NCBI GenBank assembly: GCA_023313575.1 | Contig: JAJTTP010000010.1 | Span: 186,001-250,000 of the forward strand | Reading direction: 5' to 3' | DNA length: 64,000 nucleotides | DNA from: Eutypella sp. D-1 | Lineage: Eukaryota > Ascomycota > Sordariomycetes > Xylariales > Diatrypaceae | Shown: positions 32,655 to 46,149 of the stretch, piece after piece | Numbering within the stretch: position 1 is the stretch's first letter | How the letters are laid out: each line of letters opens with the position of its first letter | Made by a program: the position numbers and the translations under genes | Notes under the pieces: generated by a model | Told to the model about the DNA's origin: nothing | What the model saw: only the letters and a program-made list of their open reading frames with translations | Databases searched by the model: none

Positions 32655-33300
32655 CATCGGCAACACGGCCGTCATCCGGGGCCTCCTCGGCCACCCGTCG
32701 GACAACTCCCAGGCCGAATTCCTGTCTCTCGCATTCGCCCACCCACCTCCTCCATACAATGGGCCCCAGGGCACATCGAGATTGCGGGCAACGAAGCTGC
32801 AGACACTCAAGCCAAGCTCGGGGCTACCCAACACCCCGACTCCGTGGGCGCCATAACCCTCACCCATCTCAAGCGCACCATGAAGAGGGAGCGCAAGGCC
32901 CTCTTCGCCCGATGGTGGATACGAAACACCCCCCCGTCGTACACACGGTAGGATCTCCCGTGCGACGGATCGGCCCCCGAACCCTCCCTCCCACGCACAA
33001 CACTGCACCACCTGCTCGCAGAGCGATCGGGCCATAACGACTTTGCAGAGTACCATCAGCGCTTTAGACATAACACGCTCTGCCTATGCCGATGTGGAAA
33101 AAAAAAAGGACCGCCGGCCACGTCTTCGACTGCGACACCACGAGGGGTGCCCTTCGCTCTGTGGCCCAGCCGGGCCACGAGGCGACCCAACTCCTTAGCC
33201 ATAAAGGCCATTTCACCTTCTCAGCCCTCCTCGATAAGGCCAGGCCGTATTCGACGGACTGGGAAAGTGCGCAACAAAATACGGCGAGCCCAGGTACCAC
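32655..33300 (+). mobile_element. Broken 3' end of a non-LTR retrotransposon (LINE): RNase H and C-terminal zinc knuckle
   Basis: Pieces in different frames line up in the order expected of a Tad/L1-like ORF2 end. NTAVIRGLLGHPSDNSQAEF and, after a frame change, WAPGHIEIAGNEAADTQAK are RNase H. THLKRTMKRERKALFARWW leads to an in-frame TAG near 32949. Then LPRTTLHHLLAERSGHNDFA and YHQRFRHNTLCLCRCG lead into a run of ten A residues where the frame shifts, and HVFDC completes the CCHC knuckle. An expected catalytic Asp in the RNase H 'DNTAV' element reads Gly. It is 5'-truncated, as LINE insertions usually are, and cannot be functional. The sequence stays GC-rich, so heavy repeat-induced point mutation is not obvious. 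Confidence 0.8.
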
Positions 33301-36300
33301 CCTGATAGGTGACGGCGGGGTTACCGAGGTAGGGCTCGGAGGGTTCGGAGCAAGTAATGGCAAGGCCCTAAGCAAAGGATAGCCATAAGTAGTCGGTGAA
33401 GGATTTCCTATGTCAACCGCAACACGCTGGTACGGCCTGTAGATTAGCCCTAAATAGTATGGTCCACCCGGACGTAAAATACGTCATCATCATCATCCCC
33501 CACGTGTCAGGGGGGTTGACCCATTTATTTTGCCCCTATATCCACTGAACGGCTCCCTGTATTCTAGCTATCCTCCTTCCCTTGAACAACAACACATCTG
33601 GCTCTGGCTCACTGAAATTCACTGACTTGTGACAGTCGTATATCCACCATCATAACGTCAGTCTGGTGAATAGAGCCCTGCCAGCTCATTCTACCGATTT
33701 TATAATTACATTATCTATACCCATTACAGGACGTATATCCCGGCCAGACCCATATCCCGGACATTAAAATACGCCGAAGATCACCAAATCATTATGATAA
33801 TTTCTGTGACAGCGTGAATATGGAGGATATGCAAGCCGCACGTTTGGCTCAAAATAATAGATTGAAGGTGGGAAGATCTATCTGGTATATAAAGTGTTGT
33901 TATAGGGCCCCACCAGGGACCCACCACACCTACTGGTTGATAGGGCAACGTCTGGCAGGTGATGGGCCGCCAAGGGCGGCACGGGACGCAGTTATGAGGC
34001 CGCAACGCTTGATAGAAAGGAATGTAATCAACGGCCAACGGTGGCATACAGTGGCCAATAGGAAGGCTGTATTCATGTAGAATAAATGAGGCTACTCATC
34101 CATAAATACGAGCCCAGATAGCCCTGACGAAGGAAGGGTAGAATGGGCAAGGCACTCCCTTAGAAGATTATTCTCCTAGATCAATACAGAGCTTCCACAC
34201 GACCCTGTATCTTACAAGTGTGGACAGGGTAGATTGCTAGACCCTCCCGCTTAGGGGACGTATTATACGGCTATAGTGTGGGCGCAGCCCACGACGTAGC
34301 AGCTCTCCGAAGAGAAGCGGCTGGCAATGAGGTCCTTCTCATGAGGGTTTATGCGATTCCCTAGGGGTGTAGCCAACGCTATTACCGAACAAGCCCGACC
34401 ATCACTTCGATTCAAGCACCTAGTATTACCCGATAGATGGGGGTAGTAGCAATCCAGCAGCATTTTTTTCTCTTTCGGCGTTTCGGGGAAGGTTAAATGC
34501 TGAGAAAAGTATTCAACATATTGCCATATGTATGTGACAGTGACGGCCTCAATACTAGGAGAGGCTGTTATCGGTATCGTTGAAAACCTTGCTGATCTTC
34601 ATGTTGCTCCTTGAAAAAAGAAATGTCTTATTTCAACTTCAGGATAAAGTTATGATCCCACCACTGCATCACTCCTTGTACTGCCCAACCCGCGAGACAT
34701 CCTGACGCCTTATTGCCTCGAATGACCTTGCATCACCAGAAGATCGATCAGGGGCACTAGACCGCCAAGATCCTTTATACGGACCTCGATCGACCAGTCT
34801 TATATGTAAGTATGAGACTTCGCCCCTGTGTAACTAGCAAGGAATAGATTTCCATGACTATTATTTGGCCTCTATCTATGTGACCCTATGGCGACTCCGG
34901 TTTCCAACTCTTTACTCTGTGCCAAATCTTGCGACACCTTAGGGCTCGCAGAGAGGAATGAAAAGCACAGCCCGAGAATCCGCAACGATACTGCGGAACT
35001 CTTTCAAGACGAAGAAACCATGGAAGCAAAGAAAGGGGAAGGCCAAGCAGGCTAAAAAGGATGGCCACGGCAGGGATCGAGTCCGCTCCCTTCTTGACAG
35101 GGTAATGTGAAAGTAAGGTATGCTTTGGATTTCATATGTGGGAGCGTGCAACCTATACACTATGCCTCCCTGGTCCTTTAAAGGCCGTGATGCCTTTTAG
35201 GTATATAAACCTTGTAAACAATTCATGGGCTGAATCGTTGCGGACTCTGAGAGGCCTCTGGATACTTTAAGCATACGGAGTTGAGTTTATCCTAGTAGCA
35301 TTGCACCTGGTTGTGTGCACAAATCTAAACGAATTCGCGAACTCAGCCTTGCCTTCGTACCTCACCATCTACGACGCAGTATCCCCTTACCTTGCGCTCA
35401 ATTGACACTAGGCGTGGATCGATTCTCGGGAGATTAATCTCTTGAAAGAAGGACTTTGCGTAAGAGTTCTAATATGGATCTTTCACCTAAGAGCGCGAAA
35501 GGAGAGGCGTGCCGAGACTGGACTTGGTTCTCACGCTGATTAGTTGTCGGGTGGTTCTTGTCACTTCATTATGGAATGTCTCGGAGACGGCTAACGACTG
35601 GTCCTTACGACAATTCCGAAAACCTGGTCGGAGTAAGTCATCGGGAAATTATCACCTCTACAACGTGGGTGACGGGTCTCTGAACCTTGTTTTCCTTGTC
35701 ACCCCAGTGACACCCTCCGCTCTCTGAAGCTGGCTCGAATTTGTCTGGGCGGCTAGCTACACAAGGAGCCGCATGCCAAAGCAACGCAGATACGAATTCA
35801 CCAGCACCGGCCCGCCGCGTGGGTTCGTGACGGGGCATGGCAGCGGGCTTTTACGGGTCGGTCTGCACATAGGTGGTATTGGATATTTCGGGTGCATCTA
35901 TCCTCACAGTTCGCGTTTTCTGCGAGCCTGCAGGACGCGACGTCTACGAAGTGGACCTAAAGTAACCGGGAGTCGACCGAGTATTTTCGTAATCAATCGG
36001 CATGCTAACACGGGAATGATACATACGCCTACGTGCCTACCACCTTGACGAATCTGGTTCTTCTTAGCCGCGACAAGCGTTCTCCTTTCCCGACCACCTA
36101 AATAACTTAGCCGGACCCATGTTGGAGTATCTCAGGTCATTAGACAAAGGGGGGAAAAGGCTAGTCGTGTCTGTGTGTTCGAGAAGACTGCATTGGCGTC
36201 GACGCAAGGAAGCGGCGGGGTTAAGGTCGGACGACAGCATTTTACCCCTGTCTGTTGCCGTGGCCCCCAGAGTCAGCCACTGCCTCCCCCTGGCCTCACC

Positions 36301-39300
36301 AACCAGACCAATTTTTTTTTCTTTCGTTCTTCGTTTCTAACTCGTACCTGCATATCAAAGGGGTGGAGGGATTCAGCCTCATTACGTCAGACCAGAGACG
36401 GCGCAGCCAATGAGATAACACAATGGTGGGCATGATGACCGTGGTATCTCCCAACACATTTTACCTGCCTGCGTAGCAGCCCAAGCTGCCGAGATGAGCA
36501 CAGGTAAGCCTGCCAGCCTATCTTTGGTAGTATGGACGGTAGAAGGAATGCATCGCATTACCGATCGCAAATATAACGCACAGAGGAACCGGTCCACTGG
36601 GAAGGATTTTGGATTTGGCTAGATGCCAACCGGCCGGCCCATTCTTACTATAGTAAGTGGGGACACGAGTTTTCCTTCGGTGGCGGCGATGGGTGCTGCC
36701 TGTGGCCATGTGGCGTCCCCGAAAGGGGTCAGCCCTGAGTGTCTAAAACAACACCACGGGGTGGCGTTGAGACCGTCGCAAACTTAAGCCTCCTAAGATG
36801 AGACGACATGAATTACGACAGGATAAAATGGCGGTAGGGCCGACGTCCAATTGACCGCCGACCGCTGACCGACTCCCGCCGTCATTCATTGTCTGTGCGA
36901 CTGCAAGCCTTCGTGTTGGAGGTCATCCCCTCACTTTTCCTTTATATTAAAGGATCTCGTCCTCAATCTACCCTCGGTCATGGATGAGCTAAATGTACTG
37001 TATCCTGCATGGACGAGAGGACGACATGGCGGACGGAATGAGGGAATGTAAACGTGGCACCGGAGGACAATGTCCCACCTACGTTGTGTGCCCTGGGAAG
37101 GGAGAGTTAGTGTAGTACGGTACGCCCGGAGTGATTTTCGTTCTACGTTCCACGAGATGACGGACTAACAGCATGGTAAATTAGGTAGATGAGGAAAGTG
37201 AGAGATAAAAGTATACCATGGGAATAGGATGCGTAGGAATGCGCTCTTCAAATTAACCCACCCTTCCATTTCCGGCGGCAAACAGAGGAAGCTAGATAGA
37301 CAGTGGTGATCCCGGGCCGCGGAGATTTATCTCGCCGTTCGGTACGGGATCTGCGCTGCCAATCAAGATAATTGCATACAGACCTCACCTACGAAGGATT
37401 TTTTCCAATTGGGAGTCAATAGTAGGCGGCCTCTTTCATACGTAAAGAAGAACTTGTGACATAGAAAAGGAGATCTGCTTACCAAACGCAACATACATGG
37501 ACATGCTGCCCTCTTGTGATCGGCCCGCCGAGGGTTACACTCGTAGTAATCCAAAGTCGTACATGATTGCCCGCCAAGGAGTCGCATCGGTGTGGGCTGC
37601 TGCGAGGTAGAAGCCAGTTACCACCACATGACTTTCCTTGCTTTGCATCAGGTTTCCAGGCTGTCCAACTCGATCCGTACCGTATCGCGGGGATCGCAGC
37701 ATGCTGCTGGTCCACCCACCATTACATTACATAAGGATGCTCGAAGGTCACCATCTTCTGAGATTATTATGAGATATGATAGATATCTAGGGGAAACACG
37801 CGATCGATATGAGGATCTCACAGGATTAGACTACTGGAGATGTACTGTGCAGCGACATGTATGCAAGGGACACCCGGTGATGGAGTAGGAATCAATATAA
37901 ATGCGCGCTTTTCGGATATGGTGGGATATGATGGTGTCGTCCCAAGTAAAGTGTTCGAGATAAGTCCCTCGTATGTTGCACTGGTTTCAACCTACCTAAA
38001 TATACACACACAGTCACCAATGATTTATCCAAGTACTTATTCTCACCATCTGTGGAATCGTCGGGCTTCTCGTTTTTAACCCCTTCCCGCACTTCTCATC
38101 CCGATCTCTCTTTTTGGGTCGCCTAGACCTGCTGGATGGATCCATCCATGTTGGTGGAGTTTTGCCAGTGGGTTTCGGGCATTTAACCTAGATATGGGTA
38201 TTCGTGCTCCGTAAACGACATGAGCTTGGCAACGGTAGCGCGAAGTTGAAAATATCAGAATGCGGCGAGAATACAGCACTGCAGTAGATATGGAGACAAT
38301 GGATCACGGATAACATATAGAGAGATAGAGGGATCACCTGCAGACATATGCATGCATGCGGGAGAGTGGGCTGTCGCTAGACCTGCAGAAGAGACCAGAG
38401 GGTATGAAGCTTATTACATCCACGAATAACAAGCCTTTCTTGCCAACTTGCTTCCGAAGTACCTTGAAGAATCGAAGAAGAACGAAAACGAGATAATTAA
38501 AGAAAACTCAGCGAAAAGCCAAAAAAGAAAAGTCACTTGGTCTTGCCAAGTCTGGCTCGCTTCCCCTTCTTCTTCTTCTTCTTTGTCGTCGTCGCTTCCT
38601 GAAGTTGTCGCATCGTCCCGGCCTAGGATGACGACAGGGGGCCCCGTCTGCAAGTCATGAAGCTAGCGTTTCCAATCGATCAAACTCGGGTCGTGATTCG
38701 CCTGGGTATCTAGACCTGTCACCCCACTAGGGGAAGACGTTACAGGGCTATGAAAATCCTCAGGGTGGAACCGAACGAACTGGACGATTGAGTTGGATTA
38801 GCACCTCCAGGCACTGGAATTGGTACCTACCTTAGGTCCTTGGCAACTCGGAACTCTTGGCGCTCTTGTTCCTGAACTGACGCAAGATCTACTTAGGTGC
38901 ATAATAGTCAAATGTCTATGTAATTACCGGACATCCAATGATCTCACATAGCGCAATGCTTTCTGATTCAATGCTTTGGTGGTGTGAGTGCATACGTAGA
39001 TAACTTAAATACTAGGTAGCTTAAGGGTTCTCAAAAGGCACACAGGGGAAGTAAAACATTTTATTCGAGGACAGCTACGAGTGATTTTATATTATTTCCA
39101 ATTTACACCGAACTTGCAACAACCAGGGGAACCCTAGATACGAAGAGGGGAAAGTCCGGAAAGTCGAGGGTTGGCGCGTTTCTGGGTTAGCCCTACCCTG
39201 CCCTGCTATTTGTGCTTGTATAAATGTGAAGTAGCGATGCTCCCATTTTTGGAAGAACCAAAGACCAGTCGGTCGACAAGGAGCCAGGGGGTCAAAGCAC

Positions 39301-41474
39301 GGAAGATGCTCTTTCCATGGTCATTAATTGCGTGAATGATCTCAAGCTAACCGCAAAATACATACTTGAGTACCTTGTGCCTACCTGGGCAAATAATACC
39401 CGGACCTAGCCTATGTGGAATAGCACACCCGACGTACTTAGTAGATAGAATGTAGCCGGTTCTGCTTGTACCTATGCTAAGTATGAATGGGACAAGACGT
39501 CCGTAGATTCCTTTGCTCCTTTGCTTCTTCCGTTGGTTCCTCTTTTTCCTAAACCTTCCATGTCTTCCTGTGTAGACCTATGTAGAATCCGGGCAGATTC
39601 TGAGATTTCCCCAAGATTTATTCTTTCGATATACAGTTTCCAGCTGGTACTAATGAACATTTGGAACTTACGATTACAAGTCTGCGACTTGTACTTATGA
39701 CCCCGGGAACGACCTTCCAGACCTTAAGAGGTAGATCCACAATACCCAAACCAAGCACGCCCACATCCGCCCGCGTTGAATCCCGCACCTACGCGCAGCA
39801 GCAGCACTGCACCCCCATATCCATAATCTCTATCTCCATCTCCATCTCTAACTCCATCCCCGTCTCCTCCAACCCTCACACAAACTCATTCATTCCTGTA
39901 CAACCAATCTAGCCCGCTTTTCTCTTCTTCCCTTGTCTTCTTTTCTTTCCTTCTTTTTCGTTTCTAGCTACATCTTGAGCGGTCTTGACGACATTGCTCC
40001 TTTTCTTCATAATTAAAATAGTCTCTCGTTTTCAAAAAAAAAAAGGAGGTCCGCGCGCTGGTACATTGCACGACTTGTTTGTTGGTTTGTTTGCCAATTG
40101 CTCTTTGGATTGGCTGGTTGATGATCCATCCATACTTATCATACACCACCTAAGGACTGCACGTACGCACATATACGGGCCGTCGTCGTCCTTTTTGGTG
40201 CTATCGCCAAACAATTATATTTATTGAGTTGCGCCTCACCTCAGTAAATCATCTTCAGCCGAGCCGATTCCCCATTGCCCGTTCCCGTACCGTTCAGTCG
40301 GTTACAAACGCCACCACGCAATTTGTCTGATTGTCCCCTGATCCGGCCCCCTTTTCAGACACTCCTTTCTGTCCTTGAGTAGAGCCTGAGGCTCTCTTAT
40401 ACATCTTGCTGTTCCCTTCGCTCACTCAGACGAAAACACCTGAAACGAGCAAAAGTGACTGGTGCACCCACATCATCGTCATAGCCTCGTAAGCGCAGCC
40501 TGGAAGTAACGCTGGAGCATTGCGGTACGCCCTTGACAGAGTACGTGCGCTCTGCCCACGCACCATTCACTACCGTTAAAGTCCACCTGTGATCGTCTTT
40601 TGGACCCCATTCGCAGCCGCACAAATCGCCACATGTAACTCTGCATGTCGATCCTGTATAAGCTGAACCTGTTCCGTTACTAGGCACCTCGAAGCAAAGG
40701 AAACCCAGCTTCACCACCACGCGCTCATTCCGAGCGAAGCTGCCCGTTTGACTAGTTCAAGCCATCCACTGCGGCCAACTCTGAAAACCATCGGTATGTT
40801 TAGCCTCATCCAGTTCCGACTTCAAACAAAGTGAAGCATAATCTCAATGTATGAGCAATTATACCGTCTAGTGGCCATGTAACGTATGTAGGGTGACACA
40901 AAGGCCTCGATAAGCGGTCCTGGATTCACAGCATCTACGTGCGCCCTGCGTGTGTTACTATCTGGTCTAAACCCCGGCCGTTGCATCCCTCAACGCAGAT
41001 AGTTACTTGATTGTAAACATCTTTTCCCCTGGGATTCAGCTTATTAACACTGAGGTTTCACAGTTCCCTCTGCTCTGAGTCCCAATTGCGACTCGGCTAT
41101 TCCCCACATCGTTGGCAATCCATGTGGGTGTTTCAAGCTCTTTACGCCGGTAGTACTTTTCATGCCTTGGTTGTGATTAAGAATCATCGCACGGGCTTTA
41201 TTTGTGCCAGAGCTAGTGGTATTGCTTTCGATTCACTCCGAGATTCACCTCGCCATTGCGCACGTCACGACAGGTTCATCAGTCAGGAGCTTATGGTTGG
41301 TTAGGTGGATTTGATCACGAACACTTCCGATTTGGATCTTGCAAAGGCTCCGTTTATTCACATTGGGTTTGAGTGATATACCCGGATGAATAGTCAAAGC
41401 CACTTTAGGAGTGCAAATCGGTTCGTAGGGCTGGTACATTTGTGTTAAGGATTCGAATTGAGGCAATTGTCTAA
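33301..41474. other. 8-kb region without supported genes
   Basis: No open frame on either strand has recognisable content or convincing splicing. It includes an 88-residue plus-strand frame at 33814-34080, a CTT/CGT-rich patch near 38570-38600, TCTCCATC repeats near 39825-39855 and an A run at 40033. A cysteine-containing minus-strand frame is at 40397-40720, and the CT-rich leader region of the EGF-protein gene occupies the end (about 40250-41470). Composition is mixed and decayed, as expected of an old insertion zone next to the LINE relic. Confidence 0.5.
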
Positions 41475-44069
41475 ATGAGTCAACCTCAAAATGGAAAGAG
41501 AATGGATCAGACACCAGCAATATCAGAATCCGTTAGGAGGGCAAGGGAACGTGCCCAGGCAGGCATGGCCCGGGGGAACGCACCAGTAGAAGATCAGAAC
41601 ACGGGACCCTGGCGGAACCCCCAGCGACCCCAGGCACCACAAGGACGACAAGCGAAGGAGAGAGATGGACAATTTGGTGTCGCGATATCGAGACCTACCC
41701 AGGTGCCGCAGTGGCCGCTGGCCGGGCCAATTGCACCTCCGACGACTACCTCCGAACCCTATAGGCCCCCGCCGGGCAGGTCACAACCTCCGCAACGTCC
41801 TCCGCGTCCGAGCAAGGTGCCGTCAATCCTAGATGGGTCCCGTGTGCAGGATCCCACACCTTTTTTTCTTACTGCTCAGGCTGCCCCAAACTCACGCGTA
41901 TCAGAGCTTTCCGCGTCCGACACTATGGGAACTTCGTCCTCGAGGACTTCCGACCTCTCTTCTGTTGGATCAATTCCAGACTTTCCCTTACCGGTTGCCA
42001 CGAGCCCTAACACGCCGACCACTGCTGGACCGCCGCGGAAGAGTGTGAATTTAGGACCGCCCCCATCTGCTAGAAGGGGGGCCTCATCGTTTTATTCGAC
42101 CGCTTCATTTGTCTCGCCGATACCAGAGGAGAGCCCAAGGTCACGGTCGTATGCCTCGATTGCCTCAAGTATGGCTATGCCGGAAAGTTATGGGGAGATT
42201 TCACCGGCGCCTAGTAGCGGAAACGGGGCATTCTTTGACGACGCCATCGCAGAAGAGTCCATGTATAGTGATGACGCAGACGAGAGTCGGTTGGTGCGAA
42301 GCGCGAGCGTTGGAAAGAGAGGAAAGCCGGCCCTGATCGACACGAAAGCTTCGGAGAAGGCAGAGTTGGAGTCGAGACCGAAAGATATTCAGCGGGGATC
42401 ATTTCGGGGAGGTACTGGATATGTGGAGGAATCATCGAGCGCCTCGGAGAAGTCATCTACAGCAGCAGCAGCAGCAGGGATGGCACTGACAGCAGATTCT
42501 ATGTTGAGTGCAGTACAAGCCGCGAGTGCGACGGATCCCTCGTCAGTACGAAACGGAACACCATCACCGAAGCCTTTCAGACTATCAGCCCTTCGGCGGC
42601 CACCCCGGTTAGATATTGATGCGGTGAGGGACGCGGAGGCGAGAGGAAGTCTCACAAGCCTGCCTGATTTGATTCGGCGCGCAACTCGGCTGGCATCGAT
42701 GATAGATAGAGGGAAAAGACCAACAAGTCAATTTAACGAACTTGACTTTCCCGAGGCCATGTTTGCTAAAGGCCGGGATAGGGATACTTGTAGGTATTTC
42801 CAGGCCACCGCACTCCTGTAGAAGAAACTAACACGGATAATAGTTATGGACGAGAAGTATCAATCTGGTCTGTCCGACATGTTAGCCGCCTTCCCACCAC
42901 CGGCAGCAACAAGTCGCCAAAGCAATCGACAAAGTATGCCTGCATGGCCGTTGCCATTTGCGCGGAGGTCCTATCGGGGGCCTGGTCAGCCTGGTGATTC
43001 GCCGGAGGGAGAGGAACCACGAAAACAGAAGCGACGGTGTTGCGGTATACCCCTTTGGGCATTTATCATACTGGTCATCGTCATCCTGTGTATCATCGCT
43101 GCCGCTGTGGTCCTTCCGGTATTTTTCCTCGTCCTTAATAAGGACGATGACAACGTTGCGGCACAGCCAGTTACAGAACAGTGTCGGGATCAGATCACTT
43201 GTGCGAACGGAGGAACAACTGTCATTACTCAAGGAAAATGCATGTGTATATGCTCCTTCGGATTCACAGGCCCTGACTGCAGTGTGCGCTCAGCGCAGGG
43301 TTGCACCACGACGACTCTCAATACCCCTGGCTCCACCGTTGACGACGCTACCGTAGGCCAAGCGATCCCTCGTCTCCTCCAGAGTGCTCAGGCCGATTTT
43401 GGCATTCCGCTCTCGGCCACCGAAGTCACGTCGAAATTCAATGACGCAAACCTGTCTTGCACTACACAAAACGCCCTGGTAACTTTCGATGATCCCGCCG
43501 TGCGAGTTGAGGCGGGCCTAGTCAATGCAGCACTAGATCTAGATCTTGCCGAGGCTGCTGTTACTACGGTCCTGCCAGATAGCGACATCACTTTGACTAT
43601 TGACAACCCAGCTATAACGAGTGGTATCGACTTAGTCGTTAGTACCTTCACCTCCCTGCCAACATTTCCCGCTTCGCTTTCTACTGTCCTTGACACAACG
43701 ATAAAATCCCGTGCGCCCGATAAGGCGACAGAGTACCCCGTGGTAGAACCTCCGTCCTCGACGACCAGTGCTCCTCCCAGTACGACGTCCAGTTCGCGGC
43801 CGACTCCTACTTTTACTGTCAACAGTAGAGTCCTTGACTTTGCCCGCATTGCAGTCTTATTTATTTTCCAGGAAGAGACGCTGGATGACGCGTCAACAGC
43901 CCAAAGCTCTCTGTCTAGGTTCTTCACCGACTTCAACTCCGACAATGGCACATCGACCCAAACGGGAAGTCCCGCGAACCTTACTATCGGCGCAGATAAC
44001 ACGATCGACCTCGTGAATCTCTTTTTGGACCTCGGCGGAAGCCGCATAGGTGGCGATTTGTCTAGTTGA
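41475..44069 (+). CDS. EGF-like domain, single-pass plasma-membrane or wall-associated protein
   Basis: Exons 41475-42789 and 42844-44069 (donor GTAGGT, acceptor AATAG) encode 846 residues. The first 520 are a Pro/Ser-rich disordered cytoplasmic part with short conserved blocks (LTSLPDLIRRATRLASMIDR, then FNELDFPEAMF and DEKYQSGLSDMLAAFPPP). A basic stop-transfer patch (RKQKRRCCG) precedes one strong transmembrane segment (WAFIILVIVILCIIAAAVV). Just outside lies an EGF-like module: CRDQITCANGGT, CMCICSFGFTGPDC. The following domain has Thr/Ser/Pro-rich, probably O-glycosylated stretches. This architecture is common in ascomycetes as an unnamed 'EGF domain' protein; a sensor or adhesion role would be a guess. 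It is an intact single-intron gene. Confidence 0.85.
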
Positions 44070-46149
44070 TGGGCATCTCTACGACATTACTTATCCTTTC
44101 TTTTGGTCCCGACTTATCCACGCCTGTCACGTCTAAATCACAAGGCGACCATATTGATCAATCGCCGGGACGGGTGACTCGGGTGTATTATATAGGTTCA
44201 CGAATTTATGAGTTGCGGTTTAGCGACAGTAGGTCGGCAGCAATAAAAGGCAGGTGTCTCGGGGTCTAGTCTCGCTTCATTTGCTTGAGACGAGTTTCCT
44301 CATGCGAACCTACCTATTGGAGCTTTGGGAAAGAAAGATTAGGGCTCCAGAGCCTGACGTTATTTATCGAAGCGGTATCTCACAAAAAAGCCCCCTGTTT
44401 TGCATGTATTGGAATAAAGGTCTTTACTTATATCCAAGCCTAGGAGCGTCGGCGTAGATACAGAGTGGGGAAGAACCAGCCGGTGGTTCATGCTTTTTTC
44501 TTTTTTTTTTTGTTCTCTATGTTTTTGTTTCGACATACTGCGTGTAAATACTATATATCATGTTCCCGGACATCGGGACCACATTATTATTGTAATGAGA
44601 ACCTCCTACGAGTTTTCGTAAACGTACGTATAAGAGACTATTCTCAGATAATCCCTTACATAGCAAGGGAACGCACCACCTATCGAGCGGTGGTCAGATT
44701 GCCGTACAGCTTTTTGACGTCACTGGCGCGCAATATCATATAAGCCAACAGGCTAACTAGGGAAATTGGGGGGGGGGGGGGGGGGTTGTGTGTCTCACTC
44801 TTTCCATTCAATGATAGATAGATGGAGCTGTATAGTAGAAGGTAGGCCTCGAATTACCCACCCACCCACACAACATTTCTGTTACCCATCCGTACCCGTG
44901 GGTAAAGATGGGTACCCGTTTTTACCCATGGATTGTCTTGGCGCCCACATGGGTACCCGTGGGTCATATGGGTATCCACCTCAAGGTCTTGCTACTACTA
45001 ATATACAGGGCCAGTTGGGACGGAGCGCGCAGCTCGACATCAAACCGTGAACATTAAACCGAGGCCTATTATCTCGGCGAGGGTTGGCAGGTCTCTAACG
45101 TTAGGCTAGGCTTGGGCTAGGTCGTGTTCTATTATGCTTTGCTTTTACTTGGATAAGGGGTGAGGGAGGGGGTTCTTACAGACGAGCATCACGGACTCCT
45201 TCGGAGCCATAACCGTAGACTTGCCCATTCATGACCACTTCCATCACATGTTCCTTCCGGACTGAAGTCGGACGTTTTAGTACTTCAGCTAAGGCCAGGA
45301 AGCGAAGAATCCAGTTGGCCTGTAGATGGTGAAGTATACACAATAGCAAGCATTGATCTGTTTTACAAGCACACGGGATATCTTCACTCCTGAGGTAATT
45401 TGCTCCCGAGCGACGACCTGAACACCAAGCAGATCGAGCCCGTACGAAGACACGCACAAGCAATATAAGTGAAGATCTGGACCACATCTAGGCAGGCACG
45501 TGAAGAGCCTCTAGTGGCAGATGTGAAAGGAAGAAGATGCCTTCGTACCTACTTAGCCGGCCACACTACGTCAGTATGCAGGCAGGCTGTTTCTACCTAT
45601 TCTATATCCGTAAGTAACCCTCTCTGGCAAGCAACATCCGGGGAGAGATGGCGATGCCACCCATATTCTCCCTTAAAAGCCAATAATCCTAGAGCAGACA
45701 AAACAGTCATCGCCATCGCCTTTCCCTTTCCTAGCCTTCCCTTTTCCTGTCCTGAGACCGTTCCTTTAGGGCCGTTTGCAGCCTGCAACGCCTCAACAAC
45801 CAAAGTGACCACCCTATCCCCTACCACCATTATTTCCATACCAATTGTGTTGGCATGAGATTCCCAGTGAAATCCGCAAAACGCCATAGACAGAAAGAAG
45901 TAAACGGGATATGCTCCGATGGGAGTATTCGCCATCACCGTGACCATTCCCACTGTGATCCACCAAGACCCGTTTTTACTGAAGAAAGAGAAAAGTGAAG
46001 GATCGCCGCTAGGTCCCCGTCCCATCCAGATGAGTTCGAATTTATACCGCAGACATGCATCCAACGAATACTCGTCAACACAGCACAAAACAACATGCCG
46101 TGCCATCCCTGGGTGGGTTCTACGGTGGGGTGTCCATTCGTCCATCCAT
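44070..46149. other. Convergent interval with homopolymer and GGGTACCC repeats
   Basis: About 2.1 kb between the 3' ends of the EGF-protein gene and the 46150 gene. It holds an 18-base G run at 44768 and a cluster of GGGTACCC/ACCCGTGGGT units at 44882-44975. A minus-strand stretch at 45183-45323 reads like a C-terminal exon (see findings). No complete gene can be supported. Confidence 0.5.
44882..44975. repeat. Cluster of ACCCGT/GGGTA inverted units
   Basis: Within about 95 bases, GGGTACCCGT occurs twice (44910, 44951), with TACCCGTGGGTA-like and TTACCCATGG units between. The palindromic core GGGTACCC is repeated in both orientations, so the stretch can pair with itself in several ways. Confidence 0.7.

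Noticed and set aside
35082..35100. B-box-like GGGATCGAGTCCGC near a gene-free stretch
   Set aside because: Neither strand gives a 5-bp T-arm or an upstream D-arm, so no tRNA.
40397..40720. Cysteine-containing 107-residue minus-strand frame, possible small secreted protein
   Set aside because: No signal peptide and poor cysteine spacing; it overlaps the CT-rich leader zone of the EGF-protein gene.
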